DNA from: Alphaproteobacteria bacterium
GTDB lineage: Bacteria > Pseudomonadota > Alphaproteobacteria > Sphingomonadales > Kordiimonadaceae
Reading direction: 5' to 3'
DNA: 64,000 bases
Assembly (NCBI GenBank): GCA_021774735.1
Contig: JAJFIS010000047.1
Coordinates: forward strand, 81,918 to 145,917
The position numbers and the translations under genes were made by a program. Positions 27,164 to 35,778 of this stretch are shown here, piece by piece. The notes beneath the pieces are model-generated. The model saw only the letters and a program-made list of their open reading frames with translations, was not told the origin of the DNA and did no database searches. Each line of letters begins with the position of its first letter. Position 1 is the stretch's first letter.

Positions 27164-27976
27164 TCACGCTCCCAATTCTGACATTGCGCCCGCAAGCTCT
27201 TCGTCTTTTATGGCAACGCTGCCATGCCAATAGAGCACATTTTCCATGAAACTGACGCCTTTGCCTTTGATAGTGTCGGCGTGGATAAAGGTAGGCTGGC
27301 CCTTGGTGTTGCGGGCTTGCGTAAGTGCTTCCTTGATACTGGCAATATCATGACCATCAATATCAATCACATTCCAACCAAAAGCCCGCGCCCTTTCACT
27401 TACATCGCCCATATCCAGCTGTTCGCTAACCGGGGCGTCACCCTGCAGCTTATTGGCATCATAAATGACGACAATATTGTCTAGCTTCTGGAAAGGAGCC
27501 AGCATCATGCCTTCCCAAGTATTGCCTTCTTGCAAGTCACCATCGCCGACCAGCACATAGCTGCGGTAATTAAGCCCTTGATGCCGCGCACCGAGCGCCA
27601 TGCCAATGCCTTGCGACAGGCCCATCCCAAGCGAACCAGAGACGGCGTCAACGCCGGGAATACGCACATCCGGGTGGCCCTCTAAGTAGCCATTCAGTTT
27701 TCGCAGGGAATAAGCGTCTTCCATCGGGAAAAAGCCCCGCATGGCCAAGGCGACATAAAGCGCCGGGCATGCATGACCCTTGGAGAGCACAAAACGGTCA
27801 CGCTCGCGGCCACTGGGCTCAGCGGGGTCAAGTGTCATCTCATCAAAATAAAGCACGGCCAAAATATCCGCTATCGACATACAGCCACCCGGATGGCCGG
27901 AGGTGGCATTGTAAATGGCTTTTATGGTATGCATACGCAAAAGCCGTGCTTGTTCAATCAGTTGATCGTTATCCAC
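27164..27976 (-). CDS. Transketolase-like protein, N-terminal subunit
   Basis: ThDP pyrophosphate-binding subunit, 270 residues: ATSGHPGGCMSIADILAVLY, SKGHACPALY, GSLGMGLSQGIGMALG and the metal/ThDP motif GDGDLQEGNTWEG followed by YDANKLQ. GTG start with GAGGAG 7 nt upstream. Split transketolases occur in carbohydrate loci, where some transfer a two-carbon unit. Here, with the SDR next door, a two-carbon branch or chain extension on a keto sugar is a reasonable guess; the acceptor is not known. Confidence 0.9.
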   Translation of the reverse strand: MDNDQLIEQARLLRMHTIKAIYNATSGHPGGCMSIADILAVLYFDEMTLDPAEPSGRERDRFVLSKGHACPALYVALAMRGFFPMEDAYSLRKLNGYLEGHPDVRIPGVDAVSGSLGMGLSQGIGMALGARHQGLNYRSYVLVGDGDLQEGNTWEGMMLAPFQKLDNIVVIYDANKLQGDAPVSEQLDMGDVSERARAFGWNVIDIDGHDIASIKEALTQARNTKGQPTFIHADTIKGKGVSFMENVLYWHGSVAIKDEELAGAMSELGA

Positions 27977-28012
27977 TTAATTCTCCTCATCACACCAATT
28001 GGCGCTTATCAC

Positions 28013-29227
28013 TTATGCAACATAGCTAAAGATGTCATCATAAAGGGTAATTATTTTATCTATACTCAAGCCTTGGCCGAGCAGTTCTTGTTCAATCTCA
28101 CCCTGAAAAGCATAGCTAGACACCAGAACCGCGTCATAATCCGCTATAGTCACCGCATCCATGCTGAGAATTGCATGAGGCCCTAACTTCGTGTTTTCCA
28201 GACTTCGGTCACAAATATCAAAGGTCAGCTGCGGCGCATGTGCCTCTAATATTTTCAGCACGGACACCGTATGGGCACCGCCGCAACGAATGAGGATGTT
28301 TTTGGCATGCAAGGCTTCCAGCTTATCCAATAGTCGGGTCTTTGCTGCATCCCGTGCATCCTGCCAGTTATGGATGGCGGACAGGCCGCAAGCCGCCATA
28401 TAGGGTTGCGGGGGCAAGCTTTCAGCCTTTTCACCCTTGCCAGCGATAATTCGAATACCTGGGTAATTATCAATGGTGCGAACACCCTCAACGGTAAAGC
28501 CCATGTCATCCAGCAACCATGTCAGCGTAAGGACGGTATAATTGACGATATGAAAATAACCGAGAGGCACCGCGAGGGAGCGGTCCCAACGTTCGCCGTC
28601 GGGCACTTCGATATAAAGCTTTCCGTCGGCGGCCAAGCGGTGATGCAAAATGCGCAGAACCCCGCGCGGGTCGGTCATATGTTCAAAACTATGGGACGAT
28701 ACAATGAGATCAAACTCACCCGTGAGATCAGCATCTTCAACCCTGTCACTATGGATAGTGACGCCCTCTAAGCTCTCAAGCGGCAAACAAGCGCCCGTTG
28801 GCTCAACGAGTGACGCGGATATCTCTTTGCCGGAAGCCTTTTGGTCAAACATCCTGAACAGCGTTCCATCAGAAGCGCCAATTTCGAGGTATCTAACTTC
28901 ATCTTTATCTTTAACTATATTAATTAATTCTTTGATTTGTCTTGATTTATTACGCAGATTCCAAACATTTCCACTCAAAGGGGCTAACCCACGGCTTTGG
29001 TTGCCATACATATCCTCAAGGTCAAGCTCTGGGGTATAGCAGGCACTATCGCATGATCGCTCAGCGCTATAGACCGCCCCGCAATTCCCGCAGTGGTCTA
29101 AGCTATAGGTAAATAACTGCGCGCCAATTTGCAGGTAACTATTGTCAATATTTTGGCGTAAAGCCTCTGCTGCATCACAGACAGGGCAACAAGTCATGAT
29201 GTCTAGGTCTTTATCCATGGGCGTCAC
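28013..29227 (-). CDS. Sugar C-methyltransferase-like protein
   Basis: 404 residues with the three-part layout of TcaB9-type nucleotide-sugar C-methyltransferases: a zinc-binding N-terminus (CPVCDAA ... CGNCGAVYS), a class I SAM fold (YLEIGASDGTLFRMF, then IVSSHSFEHMTDPRGVL) and a Rossmann-like C-terminal domain (IRCGGAHTVSVLKILEAH). Such enzymes methylate a carbon beside the keto group of a deoxy sugar. The start is GTG 29227 (4-nt overlap with the upstream gene) or ATG 29218. The activity is inferred from architecture. Confidence 0.8.
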   Translation of the reverse strand: MTPMDKDLDIMTCCPVCDAAEALRQNIDNSYLQIGAQLFTYSLDHCGNCGAVYSAERSCDSACYTPELDLEDMYGNQSRGLAPLSGNVWNLRNKSRQIKELINIVKDKDEVRYLEIGASDGTLFRMFDQKASGKEISASLVEPTGACLPLESLEGVTIHSDRVEDADLTGEFDLIVSSHSFEHMTDPRGVLRILHHRLAADGKLYIEVPDGERWDRSLAVPLGYFHIVNYTVLTLTWLLDDMGFTVEGVRTIDNYPGIRIIAGKGEKAESLPPQPYMAACGLSAIHNWQDARDAAKTRLLDKLEALHAKNILIRCGGAHTVSVLKILEAHAPQLTFDICDRSLENTKLGPHAILSMDAVTIADYDAVLVSSYAFQGEIEQELLGQGLSIDKIITLYDDIFSYVA

Positions 29228-30288
29228 TTGCCTAGAACAAGATCTTGCACCTGCCCTTTTTCTAATGTTGGTCGCTCATCAACGCGGCCACTCCAATCCC
29301 AATCGATGCATTTACTGCAAACACAGCTTGGATCGATTTTATTGACCAAATGTTGCGCGCGCAGGTCGGCCATTTTGTCACCCTGCCAAGCTTCGGCGAT
29401 GGTCATGTCTTTGATATTGCCAATGGAAAGCTCACCGTCAATATTTTGGCTGCATGGCACCAGTTCACCATTAGACAGAACCACAAGGCGCAACCATAAT
29501 TGGCGGCAAGGTAAGCGCTCAGTCAAGTCTCGGTCCATTATTTGGCCCGAATTCGGATCATCTTGACTTTGGCGAATGGGTGCCCGGCCAATATAGTCAA
29601 ACTGTGGGCTGATATGAAAATGGTTGACCCTGTCGCGCCACATATCCATATAGTCTTCGATCTGCTCATCCGTTTCACTTGTGCGCACATATGTCATTGA
29701 AATCCATGGGCTTTCAGACCCATGCTTGGCTTTATATTCGCGCAGCTTATCAAGGTTACGAATAACCTTATTATAACTATCCGTGCCCCGAATAGCGCGG
29801 TAGCTCTCTCGGTCCCGGCCTTCAAAAGAAATATGGATGCTGTCAAGACCAGAGGTAACCAGCGCTTCGATCTCGGATGATTTGATCGTCGTGAAATTAG
29901 TGGTGACGGAAACCAGAGGTATGCCGCGTTCCTTGGCATGCTTGATGTAATCCACCGTGCGGCGGTTCATGAAGGGTTCGCCGAAGAAAAAGAAATGCAC
30001 CGCGTAAATGCCGAAATCGGCGCATTCATTGATCGCCTTCATGGCGACATCACCGTCAATATTTTGGGCTGTTCGCTTCATATCCGGATGCACACACATG
30101 ACGCAGGTTTGATTGCAGTCATTGGTTGGCTCAATATGAACCGTGGTCGGCAAGGCTGTATTCAGCTTCAAATTATAAGCAAGCTGATTATATTTTTGAT
30201 ATTCTTCACGGGTGCCGGGGACGAACTTCGCCAGCGCTTTGACCTCTTCTGCGGTCATAAACCCATTTATATTGGTCGGTCCAGCCAC
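29224..30288 (-). CDS. Radical SAM protein with SPASM-like domain
   Basis: 354 residues. The 4Fe-4S motif CNQTCVMC (C-x3-C-x2-C) is at about residues 59-66, followed by the SAM-binding FFFFGEPFMNRR region. The C-terminal part holds further Cys (LPCRQLW, ELVPCSQN, SCVCSKC), consistent with auxiliary iron-sulphur clusters of the SPASM type. Relatives act on sugars or peptides. In this locus it could carry out a dehydrogenation, epimerisation or deoxygenation of the sugar intermediate. Substrate unknown. An AT-rich 82-bp gap separates it from the next upstream gene. Confidence 0.85.
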   Translation of the reverse strand: MAGPTNINGFMTAEEVKALAKFVPGTREEYQKYNQLAYNLKLNTALPTTVHIEPTNDCNQTCVMCVHPDMKRTAQNIDGDVAMKAINECADFGIYAVHFFFFGEPFMNRRTVDYIKHAKERGIPLVSVTTNFTTIKSSEIEALVTSGLDSIHISFEGRDRESYRAIRGTDSYNKVIRNLDKLREYKAKHGSESPWISMTYVRTSETDEQIEDYMDMWRDRVNHFHISPQFDYIGRAPIRQSQDDPNSGQIMDRDLTERLPCRQLWLRLVVLSNGELVPCSQNIDGELSIGNIKDMTIAEAWQGDKMADLRAQHLVNKIDPSCVCSKCIDWDWSGRVDERPTLEKGQVQDLVLGK

Positions 30289-30370
30289 TGTTATCCTATT
30301 AGTATATTTAATAAATTTGCAGTTTCTCTCTGTTATAATGCAATTAACAGACCAAAATAATAATAATTAC

Positions 30371-31315
30371 TTATTTTTGGGCGAATATGATGGCCAACCG
30401 CCCAAGACCCGCCTGAGCCAAGGCTTTATAGAGATTAATGCGCGCTTCTGCGTCATTTTCCGCCAAGGTCAGATCAAAGCTTTTTCGCTTATTATGGCAT
30501 ATTTTACCCAGTTTGGGGTCTGCGGTATAATCATCCCCCATCAGCAGGAACATTTCCATCGGGAAATTGGTAAGACGCTCGAAACACACAAGCCCTTGAG
30601 CCGTGACTATTTTCTCTAAACTTTCAAAATTGAAATAATTCACATGGTGGTCGGGCACAACCCACCAAGGGGCATCGCTCCTGCCCTTCACGACCGCCTG
30701 CTGCAGGGGGTTGAAGTCATTAGGAACCGAGATTGCTAACACGCCGCCATCAGCGAGTAAGGTCATTGCTATAACAAGTGTTTCGATAGGATTTTCAATA
30801 TGTTCAAGGACTTCGCTCAAGTGAATAAAGTCATATTTATCCATTGTAGCAGCAAGTTCACTTGTGAAAAAATCATTGATGACATGTACGCCCCTGCTGG
30901 CAGCGTGGGATGCGGCTATGGGTGATGGTTCCACCCCTGTCACGGTCCAACCGTTGTCTTTTGCCGCGACAAGGAAATCCCCTGGCCCGCACCCAATATC
31001 CAGCACCCGCTTCTGACTATCCGCTGGCAGCGCCTTTTCTGCGATGTTTAACCGGTCGGTAAAGCCCAATGCCAACCACTGGCTATCTTCAGTTGATGCC
31101 TCAATATAACTAGTGCGTTCTTTTTGGTAAAATTCTTCGGCGTAGAATTTCCGCTGGTCCGCCTTGCTGGGCAGTGGGACAATATGACTAAAGCCGCAGC
31201 GTTCGCAATTAATAACATGGCCACCATCATAAGCCGTGAGCGCATGACCTTCATGCTCACCATGCTCCGCGTTGCTCCACTTTACTTTCTCGTCAAAGGA
31301 CATGAGCAGCATCAC
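30371..31315 (-). CDS. Class I SAM-dependent methyltransferase
   Basis: 314 residues. The UbiG-like core has VLDIGCGPGDFLVAAKDNGW (SAM-binding loop) and FIHLSEVLEHIENPIETL, with ISVPNDFNP after it. An N-terminal CERCGF pair may bind zinc. It overlaps the SpsF-PseG gene by up to 23 nt, depending on which of several nearby ATGs is used (31315 to 31303). It is a second methyltransferase in the sugar locus, with an O-, N- or C-methyl acceptor that cannot be told from sequence. Confidence 0.82.
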   Translation of the reverse strand: MMLLMSFDEKVKWSNAEHGEHEGHALTAYDGGHVINCERCGFSHIVPLPSKADQRKFYAEEFYQKERTSYIEASTEDSQWLALGFTDRLNIAEKALPADSQKRVLDIGCGPGDFLVAAKDNGWTVTGVEPSPIAASHAASRGVHVINDFFTSELAATMDKYDFIHLSEVLEHIENPIETLVIAMTLLADGGVLAISVPNDFNPLQQAVVKGRSDAPWWVVPDHHVNYFNFESLEKIVTAQGLVCFERLTNFPMEMFLLMGDDYTADPKLGKICHNKRKSFDLTLAENDAEARINLYKALAQAGLGRLAIIFAQK

Positions 31316-33047
31316 TTTCTAATAAATGGCTAATGGCAGCAGCAAATTTTTTCGAACCCTTATGTAAGTCCATTGATATTTGATCAAGCATTTTCATGTT
31401 TTCATTTTTCTCCAGCAAACTCAATGCTTTATCTGCTGCAGCTTCAATGGTCGGCGCAGTAAATTCTGGCAATGTTGCCTCCAGCATTAACCATTCCACT
31501 ATGCCCACACTACTATCTGGGTCAACCGCGATAACCGGCAGTTTTGCTTTTAAACATTCAAAAAAGGAGACACCATAGAGACAAATTGCAGCGTCATAGT
31601 TTTTGTATAGGCTGGCTAAATCGTCTGGCGAATGAAGAGTTTGCCAATTACTCGCTCCATGCGACGGCAATTTAGGCTCCTTGGCGAAAGGGCCTTGCAC
31701 CCAGTGGATACCCACAGTTTCAGGCAAGCCCGACAGTAAAATCTCGGGCCAAGACTGACTATAGCCCTGCGGGTCGCTGCCCCCAGTTAAAATAAGGACT
31801 TTTTTGGGCTTAGAGGTCTCGCTCAAAGGTATTTGAATAACAGGCTTGAGCAAATAATTTTGCCAACCAAAATCTACCCCGCTCTCATCTGCCCCTTTTA
31901 CGCCCTTAAAATAAAAGGATGGTATCCACGCCAGATCAACCTTTTCCAAATTACTTTCAGAATTGTCGATCAGTACTATTTTACCCTGGTAGCCATTGAG
32001 CAGCGCTAACAGTGGGTCGCCAACGTCTTTAACATCAATGATAACGACCGCAGTTTTTTCTAATTTATCCTGTAAGTGTTCAAGATTATCACCTGAAAGC
32101 CATGTATGCTTTAAGACGGAAAGTGGTGCATAATCAACAGTTTCCCCCATAATCATAATCTCAACGCCCATAGCATTGAGCTCTTGCAGAGCGTTTGCTA
32201 CCACACAGGCGCGGGCCAAATGACCAAGACCAGCATCAGCAGATGCTTCACAAATAATTAAAGCTTTTGCTGCCACTTCGGTTGCTGTTTTTTGGTGCAC
32301 ATGAGCATTCAGTTGAGCAAGCTTAGGGTCCGCCTTCACCGTAGCTATCACCCATTTCAAATCGACAACTGACTGCGGGGAATGATCCGCATACCAGCAC
32401 TCATAAAGTGCTTTCATGAAGTTATAATCAGCTGGCGTATCTACTGACACACGCTGGGTTATGGAAGCAAACACAGGATCATCATCAACCGCTATGGCTT
32501 TAACTGGTTTTACTTTGCCGCTGCTATGCCACACCGCGCCCACATGCTCGCGCTCAAAGGGCTCAGTGGCAGCCGCCATCATTTGCTTCCAAAATGATCG
32601 GGTGTAAACATCAAAGCCCTCATGGATAAATTTTCCGCCAACAGAGGGAGGTGCAAGACTTACATAATCCGCCGCTTCATCGGATGCTATAGCCTTAACC
32701 ATGCGGTCGATGGTCTGCACTTCTATCAGTGGGCTATCGCCGCATATATATACTATAGTGTCGGCTTGGTATTTTTGAGCGACCGCATCCACGCGGCCCA
32801 TCAGGTCGTTGACGTCACCGCCATGAGCATAAACGTCAGTGCCAGCTTCTTTGACAAGTTTGACCAAGTCATCGTTATAAACATCATCAGTTGTTGCAAC
32901 GACAAAATCAGTAATTTCTGTTGATTGTTTCAAGCGATCTATGAGACGCAGTATCAAAGGTTTGCCAGCTAAGTCCAGCAAATGTTTGCGGGGCAATCGG
33001 CTGCTGTTAAGGCGCGCACCAATGATTGCTACTGTTTTGGCTGCCAT
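31293..33047 (-). CDS. SpsF-type cytidylyltransferase fused to PseG-like domain
   Basis: 584 residues in two parts. Residues about 1-245 are a SpsF/CMP-sugar cytidylyltransferase fold (IIGARLNSSRLPRKHLLDLAGKPL, then YICGDSPLI), which would activate the finished sugar acid with CMP. Residues about 260-580 resemble PseG, the UDP-sugar hydrolase: ASADAGLGHLARACVVANAL (GxGHxxR-like), LILTGGSDPQGYS and SFFECLKAKLPVIAV. One polypeptide thus covers the steps before and after the NeuB reaction. It overlaps the NeuB-like gene by 19 nt. Confidence 0.85.
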   Translation of the reverse strand: MAAKTVAIIGARLNSSRLPRKHLLDLAGKPLILRLIDRLKQSTEITDFVVATTDDVYNDDLVKLVKEAGTDVYAHGGDVNDLMGRVDAVAQKYQADTIVYICGDSPLIEVQTIDRMVKAIASDEAADYVSLAPPSVGGKFIHEGFDVYTRSFWKQMMAAATEPFEREHVGAVWHSSGKVKPVKAIAVDDDPVFASITQRVSVDTPADYNFMKALYECWYADHSPQSVVDLKWVIATVKADPKLAQLNAHVHQKTATEVAAKALIICEASADAGLGHLARACVVANALQELNAMGVEIMIMGETVDYAPLSVLKHTWLSGDNLEHLQDKLEKTAVVIIDVKDVGDPLLALLNGYQGKIVLIDNSESNLEKVDLAWIPSFYFKGVKGADESGVDFGWQNYLLKPVIQIPLSETSKPKKVLILTGGSDPQGYSQSWPEILLSGLPETVGIHWVQGPFAKEPKLPSHGASNWQTLHSPDDLASLYKNYDAAICLYGVSFFECLKAKLPVIAVDPDSSVGIVEWLMLEATLPEFTAPTIEAAADKALSLLEKNENMKMLDQISMDLHKGSKKFAAAISHLLESDAAHVL

Positions 33048-33898
33048 GACTGCCTCAGTTTTTTTAATGGTCTAAGTCCATCTGATGGGTCTGCTCGCCA
33101 TTCCAGATCATGAACTTCAGCTTTTGTTGGCGCTTTAATGCCAGTTCCATCCGTTACAGCAAGCCTCTTCTGCTCGGCAATTACAGCCTTCATTTCATCC
33201 GGCAACCAGCAGTGACCTGCATTATATTCAGCGCCGTCCTCGTCTAGGTCTAAATGAAACTCAATTATAGGCGCATGGTACCTTCCAACAGCACGGGCAA
33301 TAACGCCAGCGTCACGGCTATGATCCGACCAGCCAACATCAACGCCGAAGGCTTTTCGCATCGTATCAATAGCGGCCAAATTACAATCCGCAACGGGTGT
33401 TGGGTATCCAGAAATACAGTGCAGCAAAGATAAATCCGTGCCCCCTGCCCGATAAAATACATCTACCGCATGGCACACTTCATCTAGCGTAGCCATGCCC
33501 GTTGACAACACAAGGGGCTTTTCTGTTTCGGCACAAGCTATAATCAGATCATCCCAGAGCAGCTCATAAGATGCAATTTTATAAAAATCCACATATGGCT
33601 CAAGTATATCCACGGCTTCCATATAAAAGGGTGTGCAAGAAAACTGTAATCCTTGGCGGTGACTCTCTGCTTTCAATTCAGGCAAAAACGCAACGGGTAA
33701 TTCCCACTCTGAACGAGCACGGTGATCCGCGCTTTTAGCTAATATTTCGCTGGCGAAAAGCTTATCAATCTGAAATAGCTGGAATTTAACCGCATCGCAG
33801 CCAATGTCCGCAGCTTCCCGAATGAAGGCAAGACAGCGATCCAGATCACGGGCGTGATTGCTCGATACTTCAGCTATAAAATAAGGCGAAGCTCGCAT
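33029..33898 (-). CDS. NeuB/PseI-like sialic acid synthase without SAF domain
   Basis: Condenses a sugar with phosphoenolpyruvate to give a nonulosonic acid. 289 residues form the TIM barrel with expected residues: Glu10 in FIAEVSSNH, Lys38 in VKFQ, Lys107 in FYKIASYE, STGMA, GWSDHS, and Glu213/His215 in IIEFHLDLD. Typical NeuB proteins have about 340 residues with a C-terminal antifreeze-like SAF domain; here the protein stops after WRADPSDGLRPLKKLR. The start overlaps the flmG-like stop as TAATG, so translation is coupled. The loss of the SAF domain suggests an unusual substrate or oligomer. Confidence 0.87.
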   Translation of the reverse strand: MRASPYFIAEVSSNHARDLDRCLAFIREAADIGCDAVKFQLFQIDKLFASEILAKSADHRARSEWELPVAFLPELKAESHRQGLQFSCTPFYMEAVDILEPYVDFYKIASYELLWDDLIIACAETEKPLVLSTGMATLDEVCHAVDVFYRAGGTDLSLLHCISGYPTPVADCNLAAIDTMRKAFGVDVGWSDHSRDAGVIARAVGRYHAPIIEFHLDLDEDGAEYNAGHCWLPDEMKAVIAEQKRLAVTDGTGIKAPTKAEVHDLEWRADPSDGLRPLKKLRQSWQPKQ

Positions 33899-35646
33899 TA
33901 CGCCAGCCCTAATTGTTGCTTGGTCATAGTAGCGGCTTCCAAACTCGCTTCATTCCACGGTGTGTTATAATCGGCAAGCACGGCTTCTGCCTGCATTGCC
34001 CACGGTATTTTCCCATTATGGCCAAAGGTCCACCAAGGCATGCCCCAAGACATGAAAATGGTCGGGCACCCAGAAACGGCCGCGAACATACCCGGTGCGG
34101 AACAAGAGGAGATCACCATATCGCAGTTCTGCATGATCGCTAAGTTACCTTCAATATCCTGCCTTAGATCAATGCCATCTATTTGATGAAGGTCAATGCC
34201 TTTTGTTTCCTTCAGGTCGGCAATTTCTTCCCGACAGTCACCATATTGCAGGTTAATAAAATCTACCTGCGGCGCTAAAGCCCATATAGCATCCATGCTT
34301 TCAAAACTATTATATAGATAACGGCGGTTAGGGTCCATCAAGCCACTGCGCCACGCCAGCCCAATTTTAGGTTTATCACTAATGGCATTCAACCGTTCTT
34401 TCATAGCAGAAGATAACTTAGGGGCCGACGTGAAAGTGGCTGCTTTTGGCGTTATAATATCTTGGCCAGTTTTACAAAAATATTTTGGGGTTGATGCACA
34501 GGGTAAATAACAATCCACCTTTAATGAACCCTCTGCCATTTGCTTTTCAATGGCGGGGAAAATTCGGTAACGGTAGCCATCTCGGATCCTATCATCATGT
34601 CCATCAACAATGGCATCAGGATAAGCTCTTTGAAATATAGTAACCAACCTTGGATCACAGCCGATGACAATTTTTGCAGCTTTTTCTGCTATGAAATGAA
34701 GAAAGCTGGCGAACATAACTTCGTCACCAATACCCTGCTCTGCTGCTATTAAAATAGTCTTGCCCGTAAGATCATCGCCCTGCCATATGGGCAGCCCGTG
34801 CGTATAATGTTGAGTTTGTGAAACTTTCCGCCCCATATCGAACCGGAAATCATAATTGGTGTAAGCTTCAGCCAACTCACCTTTCATAAATTGTAGAACC
34901 GAGGCTCCAACCCTAGGCTCGGGTGAGCTTGGGTTGGCGGCAATAGAGCGCAAATCTAGAGCCAAAGCTTCGTCAAATTTTAGCTGCATCACTTTAGACT
35001 GCCCAAAATTACTAAGTGTTTTAAAGTCATTAGGGTCTAGTTTTAAAGCTTCTTCGAAAAATATATCCGCTGCATCGACCCCATCCCTAGACCTAACAGT
35101 TGTTCCCAGAACATTCCATAAGCCTGCATCTGTTGCAAAGATCGGCAACACTTCTTGCAAAATTGATATCGCATCATCAAATTTCTCTTGAGCAGCCAAA
35201 GCCGTGGCATAATTGATATAATGCTCCGCCGAAGTGGGCTGCATGGCAATTAATTGCTGGCCAATTTTCTCTGCGACGTCAAATATCTCCATACCAAAGG
35301 CAAGCGACTGTATAATTATACAAAGGTCGGCTGTTGGCGAATGAACAGATAAGGCCCGCTCAATAACGGCAATGGCTTTATCTCGCACTCCCAATTGGGT
35401 AAGTGCATGAGCTAATGTGGTCAAAATAGATAGGTCATCAGGCATGGCATCCCATGCCACAAGTAAATGTTTTGCCGCGACTGGCCAATCGCCCTTACGG
35501 GCTGCAGCTTTACCCTTTTTAAGGCTTTTTCGAACATCACTTGGCTTTAAGCTTGTTTGGCGGGTTATCCGATCTGTCGCAGGCTGGCTTTGAAACTGAG
35601 GCTGCGACATAGCAGCATCTTTGCCATAATTTAATTTCCTCACCAT
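33898..35646 (-). CDS. flmG: TPR glycosyltransferase, FlmG-like flagellin glycosyltransferase
   Basis: 582 residues: an N-terminal TPR region (about 30-260; ALTQLGVRDKAIAVIERAL, GTTVRSRDGVDAADIFFEEAL) and a C-terminal GT-B/heptosyltransferase-like domain (about 285-570; PIWQGDDLTGKTILIAAEQG, IGLAWRSG, FINLQYGD, VSGCPTIFMSWG). The same layout is seen in Caulobacter FlmG, where the TPR part binds flagellin and the GT part transfers pseudaminic acid. It is the first gene of the sugar operon, has GGAG 6 nt before the ATG, and a sigma-54 promoter. The symbol is by architecture and context. Confidence 0.78.
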   Translation of the reverse strand: MVRKLNYGKDAAMSQPQFQSQPATDRITRQTSLKPSDVRKSLKKGKAAARKGDWPVAAKHLLVAWDAMPDDLSILTTLAHALTQLGVRDKAIAVIERALSVHSPTADLCIIIQSLAFGMEIFDVAEKIGQQLIAMQPTSAEHYINYATALAAQEKFDDAISILQEVLPIFATDAGLWNVLGTTVRSRDGVDAADIFFEEALKLDPNDFKTLSNFGQSKVMQLKFDEALALDLRSIAANPSSPEPRVGASVLQFMKGELAEAYTNYDFRFDMGRKVSQTQHYTHGLPIWQGDDLTGKTILIAAEQGIGDEVMFASFLHFIAEKAAKIVIGCDPRLVTIFQRAYPDAIVDGHDDRIRDGYRYRIFPAIEKQMAEGSLKVDCYLPCASTPKYFCKTGQDIITPKAATFTSAPKLSSAMKERLNAISDKPKIGLAWRSGLMDPNRRYLYNSFESMDAIWALAPQVDFINLQYGDCREEIADLKETKGIDLHQIDGIDLRQDIEGNLAIMQNCDMVISSCSAPGMFAAVSGCPTIFMSWGMPWWTFGHNGKIPWAMQAEAVLADYNTPWNEASLEAATMTKQQLGLA

Positions 35647-35729
35647 AAAACACTCCGCCTAAAGATTGAGCTAAATCCAAAAAGGATAACAAACTGGTCT
35701 GGACTTACCTTTATTTACATATCAGCTAT

Positions 35730-35744
35730 GCAAACCCAATGCCA
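35730..35744 (-). promoter_or_regulatory. Sigma-54 promoter of the sugar (flmG) operon
   Basis: Read on the minus strand: TGGCATT-N4-TTGC, correct 4-nt spacing, 84 bp upstream of the flmG start. It places the glycosylation operon under the same sigma factor as the flagellins. It lies 35 bp from the divergent flbT promoter. Confidence 0.8.
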
Positions 35745-35778
35745 ACAAGACCAAGAAAAATAAGCTATCTGGCATATT

